The notes under the pieces are model-generated. The model did no database searches. It was given only the letters and a program-made list of their open reading frames with translations, and had not been told where the DNA came from. Below, one piece after another: positions 44,686 through 51,968 of a DNA stretch of 64,000 nt. The stretch spans positions 3,720,001 through 3,784,000 of the forward strand of contig NZ_CP048836.1 of NCBI RefSeq assembly GCF_010983895.1. Reading direction: 5' to 3'. Every line of letters starts with the position of its first letter. Position 1 is the first letter of the stretch. The position numbers were made by a program, and so were the translations under genes. Source of the stretch: Nitrogeniibacter mangrovi. Its GTDB lineage: Bacteria; Pseudomonadota; Gammaproteobacteria; Burkholderiales; Rhodocyclaceae.

Positions 44686-45659
44686 AGATGCAACGCAACC
44701 TGAGCCGCGAGGCGCACCTCTGGCACACAGTTACTTTGCCCGAATACATGGATCGGGCACACGATCACCTGCAGAAAGCCTTTGACTATCTGGTCTTGGA
44801 TGTCAGGAGCGGGAGTGAGCCGCTGGCTGGGGAATATCCGCCAGTGCCTTATTGGGGCGGACGCATGGAGTATCTTTTGCAAACGTACAGCAACGCTCGT
44901 GCCGCACTCAGCCAAGGGGACTTCGATCCAATGGGAACCTGGGACAGCAGCCTGTCCGACATTCCGCGGGGCTTCCAGGAGGGTATAACCCATTGGATGG
45001 ACCACGTGAACGAGTTCTGGGGCGAGTTGAATGCCGCGTACAGCATCGCCTCAAGATTTTCACGTGCGCTGTCAATGAGCAACATGTACTCCAGCGATGA
45101 CTACAAGGACCGCTCCGCAGACTGGCACTACGAAATTCCAGAAGACATGGGCTACCCCGGAGACGACATCGCCGTCTATTCGGAAGAACACATCTTCCCC
45201 CAACTCCCCGCCGAAATCCCCGAATACGCCGCCGACACCTCGGTGACCTGTAAAACCGGCGACATCGTCCCCTGGACCGGCGTGTGGGTACCCACCACCG
45301 GCATGGGTACCGCCGCGCTAGTCTTCGCCCGCAAGCACTTGCAGATCATGCAGGCTTCCTACGAGGTCACGAAGAACGGCGACGACGAAACCTTCACCGT
45401 CGTCGACACCTGCTTTCACCCGGTCAAGCCCACCGGCCGCATGATCCCGCATCCGGCGATGGCTGGCTCTCCGGCAACAGCGACGCGCCCCAACGTCCCC
45501 GCCGGCCAACCCTGCCCCGAAGCCGGCTGGTGGTTCACGCCGGCAAAACCAGATAGCCGCCGCCACTTCAAACAAGGCGAAATCATGCCCAGCACCGGCG
45601 GCGACTACGGCCAGACCTTCTGGCAGTGGTCGCCGGACCAGTCCGCGCCGACGTTGTAG
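44682..45659 (+). CDS. Putative immunity protein (Imm71/Imm72-like)
   Basis: 325 residues, starting at the ATG that overlaps the effector stop as ATGA. The N-terminal part is helical and acidic (EYMDRAHDHLQKAFDYLVLD, FQEGITHWMDHVNEFWGEL). The C-terminal part has two similar modules: CKTGDIVPWTGVWVP and CPEAGWWFTPAKPDSRRHFKQGEIMPSTGGDYGQTFWQW. This two-module C-terminus resembles the Imm71/Imm72 immunity families as I recall them. No signal peptide. Position directly after the toxin gene is the strongest evidence. The first half has lower GC than the surroundings. Confidence 0.6.
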   Translation: MKMQRNLSREAHLWHTVTLPEYMDRAHDHLQKAFDYLVLDVRSGSEPLAGEYPPVPYWGGRMEYLLQTYSNARAALSQGDFDPMGTWDSSLSDIPRGFQEGITHWMDHVNEFWGELNAAYSIASRFSRALSMSNMYSSDDYKDRSADWHYEIPEDMGYPGDDIAVYSEEHIFPQLPAEIPEYAADTSVTCKTGDIVPWTGVWVPTTGMGTAALVFARKHLQIMQASYEVTKNGDDETFTVVDTCFHPVKPTGRMIPHPAMAGSPATATRPNVPAGQPCPEAGWWFTPAKPDSRRHFKQGEIMPSTGGDYGQTFWQWSPDQSAPTL

Positions 45660-45807
45660 AGCGGTTTTCGCCCCGCCAACCGTCGCCAGGGGCAGAAGAA
45701 GCTGGTGCTATCGACACCACGACCTTGAGTTGGGAACGAGGCTTCGCCTCCCGGCAACGGTGGCGCCGGCTGCACGGCCAGGCAGAATCCCAAGCCGAGT
45801 GGCTGAG

Positions 45808-46199
45808 CTACTCCGCCGACTCCGGCCGCAGGTACACCCCCAACGCCTCGAGCACGCGCGGGTAGAGAGCTGTTCGGCCTGATCGGGGTCGAAATCGGTG
45901 CGTTTGCGCTTGCGCACGCCGTAGTGGTCGAGGCGCAGGTGTGCGGCGGGGGTGAGGCCGCGGCGGGTGAGGGTGGCGTGGACGCAGGCCAGGGCGCAGC
46001 CGTCGAGGGCGAGCAGGGGGCGGCCGGAGCGGGCGAGGCGCATGAGCGCTTCGACACCGCCGCCGACGCCGGCGATGCACGACATGTCGGCGCGCCGTTC
46101 GCGGTCCAGGCGCAGGGCCATGTGGTTGGCCAGCTGGGCGGCGCTGGAGCAGCCGGAGCAGGAATAGACGATGGCCCGTCGGTGTGCCGGAGTGGTCAC
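45808..46199 (-). pseudogene. DGC-domain putative zinc-binding protein, frameshifted near its 3' end
   Basis: About 110 residues read cleanly from a GTG at 46199 that overlaps the narL stop as GTGA. They include IVYSCSGCSSAAQLANHMALRLD, MSCIAGVGGGVEALMRLA and LALDGCALACV, the cysteine pattern of the DGC family. The frame is then lost at a TCTCTC-like tract (45864-45869). Removing one TC dinucleotide restores the expected ending YPRVLEALGVYLRPESAE with a stop at 45808. Without that, the frame runs on with unrelated sequence to 45708. This is either a genuine two-base slip or a sequencing error. The family is often found beside nar or metal genes; function unknown. Confidence 0.7.
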
Positions 46200-46864
46200 G
46201 AGGCGGCCATGCCGTGCTCGACGGCGAACACGGCGGCCTGCACGCGGCTGTTCAGTTCGAGCTTGCGCAGGACGCTCTGGACGTGGATCTTGACGGTGCT
46301 CTCGGCCACGTCGAGCTCGCGGGCGATCTGCTTGTTGCTGTGGCCGCGGGCGATGCAGGCGAGGATGTCGCGCTCGCGCGGGGTGAGCTTGTCGAGCGCG
46401 CCGCCGTCGGCCGCGGGTGCCGGTGCGGGCGACGCGGCCGCGGGGCGGGTGGCGAGCAGCTTGCTCATCATCAACGGGGAGACCACCGGTTCGCCGCGCG
46501 AGGCCATGCGGATGGCGTCGGTGAGGCTTTCGGCCTCGATGTTCTTGAGCAGGTAGCCGGTGGCGCCGGCGCGCAGGGCGGTGAGCAGGTCGTCGGAGTC
46601 TTCCGAGACGGTGAGCATCAGCACATGGCTGCCGGGGGCGTCTTCGAGGATCAGCGCGAGGGCGTCGTGGCCGCCGACGCCGGGCATGTGCAGGTCGAGC
46701 AGCACCACGTCGGGCTGCAGTTGCTTGGCGCGCTTGGCGCCTTCGAGCCCGTCGGCGGCTTCGCCGATCACCTCGAACTCGTCGTTGCGTTTGAGCAGGG
46801 CCTTGATGCCGCTGCGGAACAGGCCGTGGTCGTCTACCAGCAGAACCCGGATGGTGTCTGTCAT
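46196..46864 (-). CDS. narL: Nitrate/nitrite response regulator NarL
   Basis: 222 residues. Receiver domain with acidic Asp pair at 11-12 and phospho-acceptor Asp57 (VVLLDLHMPG), and Lys in GYLLKN. An Ala/Pro-rich linker (about 135-155) leads to a LuxR-type HTH at about 158-215 (LTPRERDILACIARGHSNKQIARELDVAESTVKIHVQSVLRKLELNSR), closely NarL-like. It overlaps narX upstream by ATGA and the DGC gene downstream by GTGA. Its role is to control nitrate-respiration genes in response to NarX phosphorylation. Linkage to narI makes the assignment firm. Confidence 0.94.
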   Translation of the reverse strand: MTDTIRVLLVDDHGLFRSGIKALLKRNDEFEVIGEAADGLEGAKRAKQLQPDVVLLDLHMPGVGGHDALALILEDAPGSHVLMLTVSEDSDDLLTALRAGATGYLLKNIEAESLTDAIRMASRGEPVVSPLMMSKLLATRPAAASPAPAPAADGGALDKLTPRERDILACIARGHSNKQIARELDVAESTVKIHVQSVLRKLELNSRVQAAVFAVEHGMAAS

Positions 46865-48831
46865 GCTGCCGATTTCTCCTCGTCGTCATGCCCGGTCACG
46901 GTCAGCGCGACCTCCGTGCCCTGCCCTTTCTTCGAACGCACGGCGAGTTCGCCGCCGATGCGTGCGGCGCGCTCGCCCATGATGTGCAGGCCGATGTGCT
47001 CGGCGCCGTCGATGGCGTGGCGCGGGCCGGTGTCGAAGCCGACGCCGTCGTCGCGGATCGACAGGCGCAGCCCGTCGGTGTCGCGCCACAGATCCACCTG
47101 CACGTAACCGGCCTGGGCGTGCTTGCGCACGTTGGACAGCGCCTCCTGGGCGATGTAGAGCACCTGGGTGCCGATCTCCACCGGCAGCGGCGGCGCCTCG
47201 CCATGGGCGGTGAAGTTGCCGGACACGCCGCTTTGCGCGGAGAAGCGCTCCACCGCCTGGCGCAGCGCGGCGGCCAGATCCTGCTCGGGCAGGCGGGCGC
47301 GGAAGTGGCCGAGCAGCTCGCGCACGTCGTCGTAGCTTTCCTGGATGCCGCGCCGGATCATGTCGAGCACTTCGTCGGTCTCGGCCGTGTCCTTGTGTTC
47401 GAGGGCGTCTTCGAGCATCTGCACCTGCAGGTTGAGGAAGGCCAGGCCCTGGGCGATGGAGTCGTGCAGCTCGCGGGCGATGAGGTTGCGTTCCTCGGAG
47501 ACCGCCATTTCCTTCTCGCGCGAGAGCAGGCGCACGTTCTCGATGGCCATGCCCAGGTGCTGGCCGAGGCTCTGCAGCACCAGGCGGTCGTCCTCGGAGA
47601 TGTCGACGCTGCGCCGGAAGTAGAGGTTGAAGATGCCCAGGGCGCGCTTGTTGTGATTGACCGGGATGGCGCTTACGGTGGCGAAGCCGGCGCGCTGGCA
47701 GGTTTCGCGGGTGCGCGCGGTCTGGGCGCCGTCGGTGTCGCTGATCACGGGCACGTCGCCGAGCATGGCGGTGCCGCACAGGCAGTCGCCGCAGGCGAGG
47801 ATGGCTTCGGTCTCGACGAAGTCGGCGTCCAGGCCCTGCTGGGTGGTGATGTAGAGCTTGTCGGAGTCGGCGTCGAACAGGCGCACCGAGGCGGCGTCGG
47901 CCTCGAAGGTCCGGCACACGTGGTCGAGGAAGCCGCGCGAGAGCTCCTCGATGCCCACCGGCTCGCGCAGCAGGCGGCTGATCTCGTAGAGGATGGACAG
48001 CTCGCGGTTCTTGTCGGCCAGGGAGCGGGTCTTGTCGGCGACCCGCTGTTCGAGCGTGGCGTAAAGCCCCTGCAGGTGGTCGGCCATGCGGTTGAAGCCG
48101 CGCGACAGGTCGCCGAACTCGTCGTTGGTGAGCACCGCCACGCGCACCGCGAAGTCCTCGCCCTGCATGCGCTGCATGCCCCGCTGCAGGGCGTCGACGG
48201 GCCGGATCACGGCGACGAAGAAGAAGCGCATGAGCACCACCGTGCCGATCACCGCGAGCGCCAGCAGCGCCACCTGGTAGCTGCGCAGCACGGTGGTGTG
48301 CTCGGTGAACACCTCCTCCATCTTCTTGACCATGGCGTCGATGGTGGTGACGTAGTCGCGGGTGGCCGTCTCGAGGGCGAGGGTGGACTCGCGGAACACG
48401 TTGGGGTCGTTCGCCTCCATCACCTGCTCGACCAGCGGGCGCATCTTGCGCTGCCAGGTCTGGCTGACCCGCGCCATGTCGGCCGGAATGCCCCGGTCAC
48501 GGGGGATGAACAGGGGGCGCACCGGGTCGCCGTGTTCGAGCCCGGACTGCACCCGCTCCACGTCGGCGAGGTCGCGCTCGAGCACGCCGAGGCGGGCGTC
48601 GCGCCCGATGCCGTCGAGGGGCAGCACGGCGGCGTCGTGGGCGATCTTCCAGGAGCGCATGCGCAGGCTGCCGGCGTCGTTGATCGCCGCGGCCACGCCT
48701 TCGAGCTTCCACGAGGAATACAGGGTGAGGCCGATGGCCGCGAGCGCGAGCAGCAGGAAGGCCACCAGGACCCCGAGGATCTTGGTGGCCAGATTCTGCC
48801 CGAGCAAGCGGTTCACGAGGCTCATTGCCAT
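46861..48831 (-). CDS. narX: Nitrate/nitrite sensor kinase NarX
   Basis: 656 residues. TM1 at about 17-38. The periplasmic nitrate-binding P-box is at 50-60 (INDAGSLRMRS). TM2 at about 185-208, HAMP at about 208-262. A central GAF-like domain (about 275-435) contains the NarX-type Cys cluster CGDCLCG and a later Cys in ETCQRAGF. HisKA_3 has His456 (RNLIARELHDSIAQGLAFLN). The HATPase ends AARIGGELAVRSKKGQGTEVALTV. It senses nitrate/nitrite in the periplasm and phosphorylates NarL. It lies 98 bp after narI in the same direction, with a GC-rich hairpin between. Start ATG 48831 or 48825. Confidence 0.95.
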   Translation of the reverse strand: MAMSLVNRLLGQNLATKILGVLVAFLLLALAAIGLTLYSSWKLEGVAAAINDAGSLRMRSWKIAHDAAVLPLDGIGRDARLGVLERDLADVERVQSGLEHGDPVRPLFIPRDRGIPADMARVSQTWQRKMRPLVEQVMEANDPNVFRESTLALETATRDYVTTIDAMVKKMEEVFTEHTTVLRSYQVALLALAVIGTVVLMRFFFVAVIRPVDALQRGMQRMQGEDFAVRVAVLTNDEFGDLSRGFNRMADHLQGLYATLEQRVADKTRSLADKNRELSILYEISRLLREPVGIEELSRGFLDHVCRTFEADAASVRLFDADSDKLYITTQQGLDADFVETEAILACGDCLCGTAMLGDVPVISDTDGAQTARTRETCQRAGFATVSAIPVNHNKRALGIFNLYFRRSVDISEDDRLVLQSLGQHLGMAIENVRLLSREKEMAVSEERNLIARELHDSIAQGLAFLNLQVQMLEDALEHKDTAETDEVLDMIRRGIQESYDDVRELLGHFRARLPEQDLAAALRQAVERFSAQSGVSGNFTAHGEAPPLPVEIGTQVLYIAQEALSNVRKHAQAGYVQVDLWRDTDGLRLSIRDDGVGFDTGPRHAIDGAEHIGLHIMGERAARIGGELAVRSKKGQGTEVALTVTGHDDEEKSAA

Positions 48832-48883
48832 GCCGGTTGTGAGGTGTGGTAGCGCGAAGTGTACGCCTCTTTGAAACTCGGCT

Positions 48884-48914
48884 GGCGCGCGGCCGACCGG
48901 TGCCGCCGCGCGCC
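48884..48914 (-). other. Stem-loop between narI and narX
   Basis: GGCGCGCGGC (48884-48893) and its exact reverse complement GCCGCGCGCC (48905-48914) form a 10-bp stem with an 11-nt loop. No T-run follows on the minus strand, so it is not a classical terminator. It may limit read-through or act as an RNA stability element between narI and narX. Confidence 0.6.
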
Positions 48915-48929
48915 GCCGTCAGTGGCCGC

Positions 48930-49622
48930 TCAGGCCATGCGCCGCTTGGTGCGCACCAGCTGGTAGGCGCGGCCCAGATAGCCGACCGGCACCGTGAGCA
49001 CATGCACCAGGCGGGTGAAGGGGAAGAGCAGGAACACCGTCAGGCCGAACACCATGTGGGCGCGGAAGATCGGGCTCACCGGGTCGAGCAGCGCCGGGTC
49101 GGGCTGCAGCGTGAGGATGCTCTTGACCCAGTTGGACAGCGCCAGCATCACTTCCGGATCGCCGTGGCTGGCATGGCCGATGGACACCGGGATGGTGAGC
49201 AGGCCGAGGCTGAGCGTGAGCAGCAGCCAGGCGAGGATGAAGATGTCCATGAAGCGGCTGGTGGCGCGGATGCGCGGGTTGGTCATGCGCCGCGCCCACA
49301 GCAGCACGCCGCCGAGCAGGCACATGAGGCCGAACACGGTGCCGGCGCCGATGGCGATCCACTGGTGCTGCATGTCGGAGATGCCCAGGCCCAGCCACAG
49401 CCCGTGCGGCAGCACGAGGCCGGCGAAGTGGCCGAGGAAGATCATCAGGATGCCGACGTGGAAGCAGTTGCTCGCCAGCACCATGTTGCGTTTGGAGAGC
49501 AGCTGCGAGGAGTCGGTCTTCCAGGTGTACTGGGCGTGGTCGAAACGCACCCAGCTGCCGATGAAGAACACGGTCAGGGCGATGTAGGGATAGACCCCGA
49601 AGAGGATGGTCTTGATGTTCAT
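48930..49622 (-). CDS. narI: Respiratory nitrate reductase gamma subunit (cytochrome b)
   Basis: 230 residues with five TM helices. Haem-ligating histidines are visible in CFHVGILMIFLGHFAGL and, near the C-terminus, in RAHMVFGLTVFLLFPFTRLVHVLTVP. The conserved WKTDSSQLL loop follows the first helix. NarI carries two b haems, oxidises quinol on the periplasmic side and passes electrons to NarH. Length is the family norm. It follows narJ by 13 bp. Confidence 0.97.
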   Translation of the reverse strand: MNIKTILFGVYPYIALTVFFIGSWVRFDHAQYTWKTDSSQLLSKRNMVLASNCFHVGILMIFLGHFAGLVLPHGLWLGLGISDMQHQWIAIGAGTVFGLMCLLGGVLLWARRMTNPRIRATSRFMDIFILAWLLLTLSLGLLTIPVSIGHASHGDPEVMLALSNWVKSILTLQPDPALLDPVSPIFRAHMVFGLTVFLLFPFTRLVHVLTVPVGYLGRAYQLVRTKRRMA

Positions 49623-49635
49623 GGCGTGGCGTCCT

Positions 49636-50181
49636 TCAGGCGGTCAGGCGGGTGAGGGAGGCGTGTTTCTCCACCAGGCGCACCAGCGGCGCGTAGGTGT
49701 TCGAGGTCTTCTCCAGATTGTCGGCGAGCACCTTGAGCACCTTGCCGACCTCGGCGAGGAACACGTGCGCTTCTTCGCGCGACAGCTCGGAGGCGAACTC
49801 GAGCATCACCGGCAGGTAGTCGGGCAGTTCGCGCTCGTCGGCCTCCAGGCCGTGGCTCTTGTAGAACTCGCCCAGGTCGATCAGCGCGGGCCCGCGCGAC
49901 TTCTCCTCGCCGAAGATGTGGTGGGTCAGGTGCAGGCTGTGCTCGGCGGTGAGGTCGAAGTCGCGCACGTAGGCGCCCTGCAGTTCGAGCACATCGCGCG
50001 CCAGCTGGGCGGTGATGAAGCTGGCCAGCTGCAGGCGCTCGTCGGCGTCGAGCATGCCATCCGGGTCGCATGCGGCCACCAGGCTGACGACGCCGGTCTC
50101 GCGCACCGCGGCGTGCAGCTCGGCGAGCAGCTCGTCGCTCGGGTAGTCGAGCAGCAGCCCGATCAGTTTCAGGAATTTCAT
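49636..50181 (-). CDS. narJ: Nitrate reductase assembly chaperone NarJ
   Basis: 181 residues, all-helical TorD/NarJ-type chaperone. It begins MKFLKLIGLLLDYPSDELLAEL and contains the family motif AYVRDFDLTAEHSLHLTHHIFGE...RGPALIDLGEFYKSHG. It binds the NarG N-terminus and is needed for molybdenum cofactor insertion and attachment of NarGH to NarI. A GAGGTAA ribosome site lies just before the ATG. It is somewhat shorter than the E. coli protein. Confidence 0.95.
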   Translation of the reverse strand: MKFLKLIGLLLDYPSDELLAELHAAVRETGVVSLVAACDPDGMLDADERLQLASFITAQLARDVLELQGAYVRDFDLTAEHSLHLTHHIFGEEKSRGPALIDLGEFYKSHGLEADERELPDYLPVMLEFASELSREEAHVFLAEVGKVLKVLADNLEKTSNTYAPLVRLVEKHASLTRLTA

Positions 50182-50207
50182 GTCGGTTACCTCGAAGATT
50201 GGGGTTG

Positions 50208-50239
50208 CGCCGCCGGGGCCCGAAGGCCCGCGGGCGGCG
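50208..50239 (-). other. Stem-loop between narH and narJ
   Basis: An interrupted GC stem: CGCCGCC at 50208-50214 pairs with GGCGGCG at 50233-50239, and inside it GGGCC at 50216-50220 pairs with GGCCC at 50225-50229 around a CGAA tetraloop. It lies in the 80-bp narH-narJ spacer. No T-run follows on the transcribed strand. Confidence 0.6.
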
Positions 50240-50261
50240 AAGTCGGTTCCGTGTCGTCCGT

Positions 50262-51812
50262 TCAGCGGTCCTCGTCGGCCAGCGGCGCCGGCTCGCGCGG
50301 CTCGATCGAGTCGATGCGGCGCTCGGGGAACAGGGAGAAGCTGCCGAAGCCTTCCGAGGCGTCGCCGCCGAAGGAGAAGCCGTTCTGGCCCTGGAAGCCG
50401 TGGTAGTCGTCCAGGCGCGTCTCCGCGTTGGAGCTCGGGATCACGAAGCGGTCCTCGTAGTTGGCGATGGCCAGGTAGCGGTACATCTCGCGGGCCATGT
50501 CCTCAGTCATGCCGCAGGCTTCGAGCGCGGTGGTGTCGGCCACCCCGTCCACGTTGATCGAGCGCATGTAGGAGCGCATCGCGATCAGGCGCGAGAGCGA
50601 GGAGACGATGTACTCGGTCTTGCCCGCGGTGAGCAGGTTGGCCAGGTACTGCACCGGCAGGCGCATGGCCTCAGGCTTCGGAATGACGCCGTCCGGGCCG
50701 GTGGGCAGCTTGCGCTGGTCGATCTGCGACTGCACCGGCGACAGGGGCGGCACGTACCAGATCATCGGCAGGGTGCGGAACTCCGGATGCAGCGGGAAGG
50801 CGATCTTCCAGTCGACGGCCATCTTGTAGATGGGCGATTTCTGCGCCGCCTCGATCCACGACTGGGGCACGCCGTCGGCCAGCGCCTGGGCGATGATCTG
50901 CGGATCGTTGGGGTCCACGAACAGGTCCAGGTGCGCCTCGTACAGATCCTGCACGTCGTCGGTGGCGGCGGCGTCGGCGAGCTTGTCGGCGTCATAGAGG
51001 ATGATGCCGTTGTAGCGGATGCGGCCGACGCAGGATTCGGAGCACACGGTCGGCAGACCGGACTCGACGCGCGGGTAGCAGCCGATGCACTTCTCCGCCT
51101 TGCCCGATTCCCAGTTGTAGAACACCTTCTTGTACGGGCAGCCGGAGATGCACATGCGCCAGCCGCGGCAGCGGTCCTGGTCGGCGAGCACGATGCCGTC
51201 TTCCTCGCGCTTGTACATGGCGCCCGACGGGCACGAGGCGACACAGGCCGGGTTGATGCAGTGGTTGCAGATACGCGGCAGGTACATGTGGAAGGTGTTC
51301 TCGAACTGCTTGAACATCTCCTTCTCCATGTTGGAGAAGTTCTTGTCCTGCGCGCGGGCGGCGAATTCGCCGGCCAGGTCGTCTTCCCAGTTCGGGCCCC
51401 ACTGGATCTTGTCCATCTTGCGCCCGGTCACCTGCGAGACCGGGCGCGCGGTGGGCGCCGCCTCGGAGAGCTTCGCGTTCTGCAGGTGCGCGTAGTCGTA
51501 GGTGTAGGGCTCGTAGTAGTCGTCGATCTCGGGCAGGTTGGGGTTGGCGAAGATCTGCACCATCTTCTTGATCTTGCCGCCGGCCTTGAGCTCGAGCTTG
51601 CCGTTGATCTTCTCCCAGCCGCCCTTCCACTTCTCCTGGTCTTCCCAGTTCTTGGGGTAGCCGATGCCGGGCTTGGATTCGACGTTGTTGAACCAGGCGT
51701 ATTCGATGCCCTTCCGGTTCGACCACACGTTCTTGCAGGTCACCGAGCAGGTGTGGCAACCGATGCACTTGTCGAGGTTGAACACCATCGCGAACTGTGC
51801 GCGGATTTTCAT
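50262..51812 (-). CDS. narH: Respiratory nitrate reductase beta subunit (FeS protein)
   Basis: 516 residues. Four iron-sulfur cluster motifs are visible: CIGCHTCSVTCKNVW near residue 16; CNHCINPACVASCPSGAMYKREEDG near 183; CRGWRMCISGCPYKKVFYN near 215, with the Trp in place of a Cys that gives the [3Fe-4S] cluster; and CIGCYPRVESGLPTVCSESCVGRIRY near 240. It transfers electrons from NarI haems to NarG at the cytoplasmic face of the membrane. GGAGA precedes the ATG. Confidence 0.98.
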   Translation of the reverse strand: MKIRAQFAMVFNLDKCIGCHTCSVTCKNVWSNRKGIEYAWFNNVESKPGIGYPKNWEDQEKWKGGWEKINGKLELKAGGKIKKMVQIFANPNLPEIDDYYEPYTYDYAHLQNAKLSEAAPTARPVSQVTGRKMDKIQWGPNWEDDLAGEFAARAQDKNFSNMEKEMFKQFENTFHMYLPRICNHCINPACVASCPSGAMYKREEDGIVLADQDRCRGWRMCISGCPYKKVFYNWESGKAEKCIGCYPRVESGLPTVCSESCVGRIRYNGIILYDADKLADAAATDDVQDLYEAHLDLFVDPNDPQIIAQALADGVPQSWIEAAQKSPIYKMAVDWKIAFPLHPEFRTLPMIWYVPPLSPVQSQIDQRKLPTGPDGVIPKPEAMRLPVQYLANLLTAGKTEYIVSSLSRLIAMRSYMRSINVDGVADTTALEACGMTEDMAREMYRYLAIANYEDRFVIPSSNAETRLDDYHGFQGQNGFSFGGDASEGFGSFSLFPERRIDSIEPREPAPLADEDR

Positions 51813-51835
51813 AACAATCTCCGTTAGCTGTTAGC

Positions 51836-51959
51836 TCCTCCCCCCTTCAAGGGGGAGGCTGGGAGGGGGATGGGTTTCCGTCGATTCCGGCAATCCGTCT
51901 TGCCGGAGGTGCGGCTTCAACCCATCCCCACCCCGACCCTCCCCTTGAAGGGGAGGGGG
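51836..51959. repeat. REP-like inverted repeat between narG and narH
   Basis: Two imperfect inverted arms, 51836-51874 and 51921-51959, each about 39 bp, flank a 46-bp centre. Each arm also contains its own small palindrome: CCCCCTT-C-AAGGGGG at 51841-51855 and CCCTCCCCTT-G-AAGGGGAGGG at 51937-51957. The structure fills most of the 156-bp narG-narH spacer. The CCTCCCCTTGAAGGGGAGG core is the type of sequence that recurs as an interspersed element in related genomes (recollection, not checked here). Confidence 0.75.
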
Positions 51960-51968
51960 CCATATTCC

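Noticed and set aside
45605-46057. A 150-codon minus-strand frame overlapping the DGC gene.
   Set aside because: Pro/Ala/Ser-rich shadow of the DGC gene; the family cysteines are only in the other frame.
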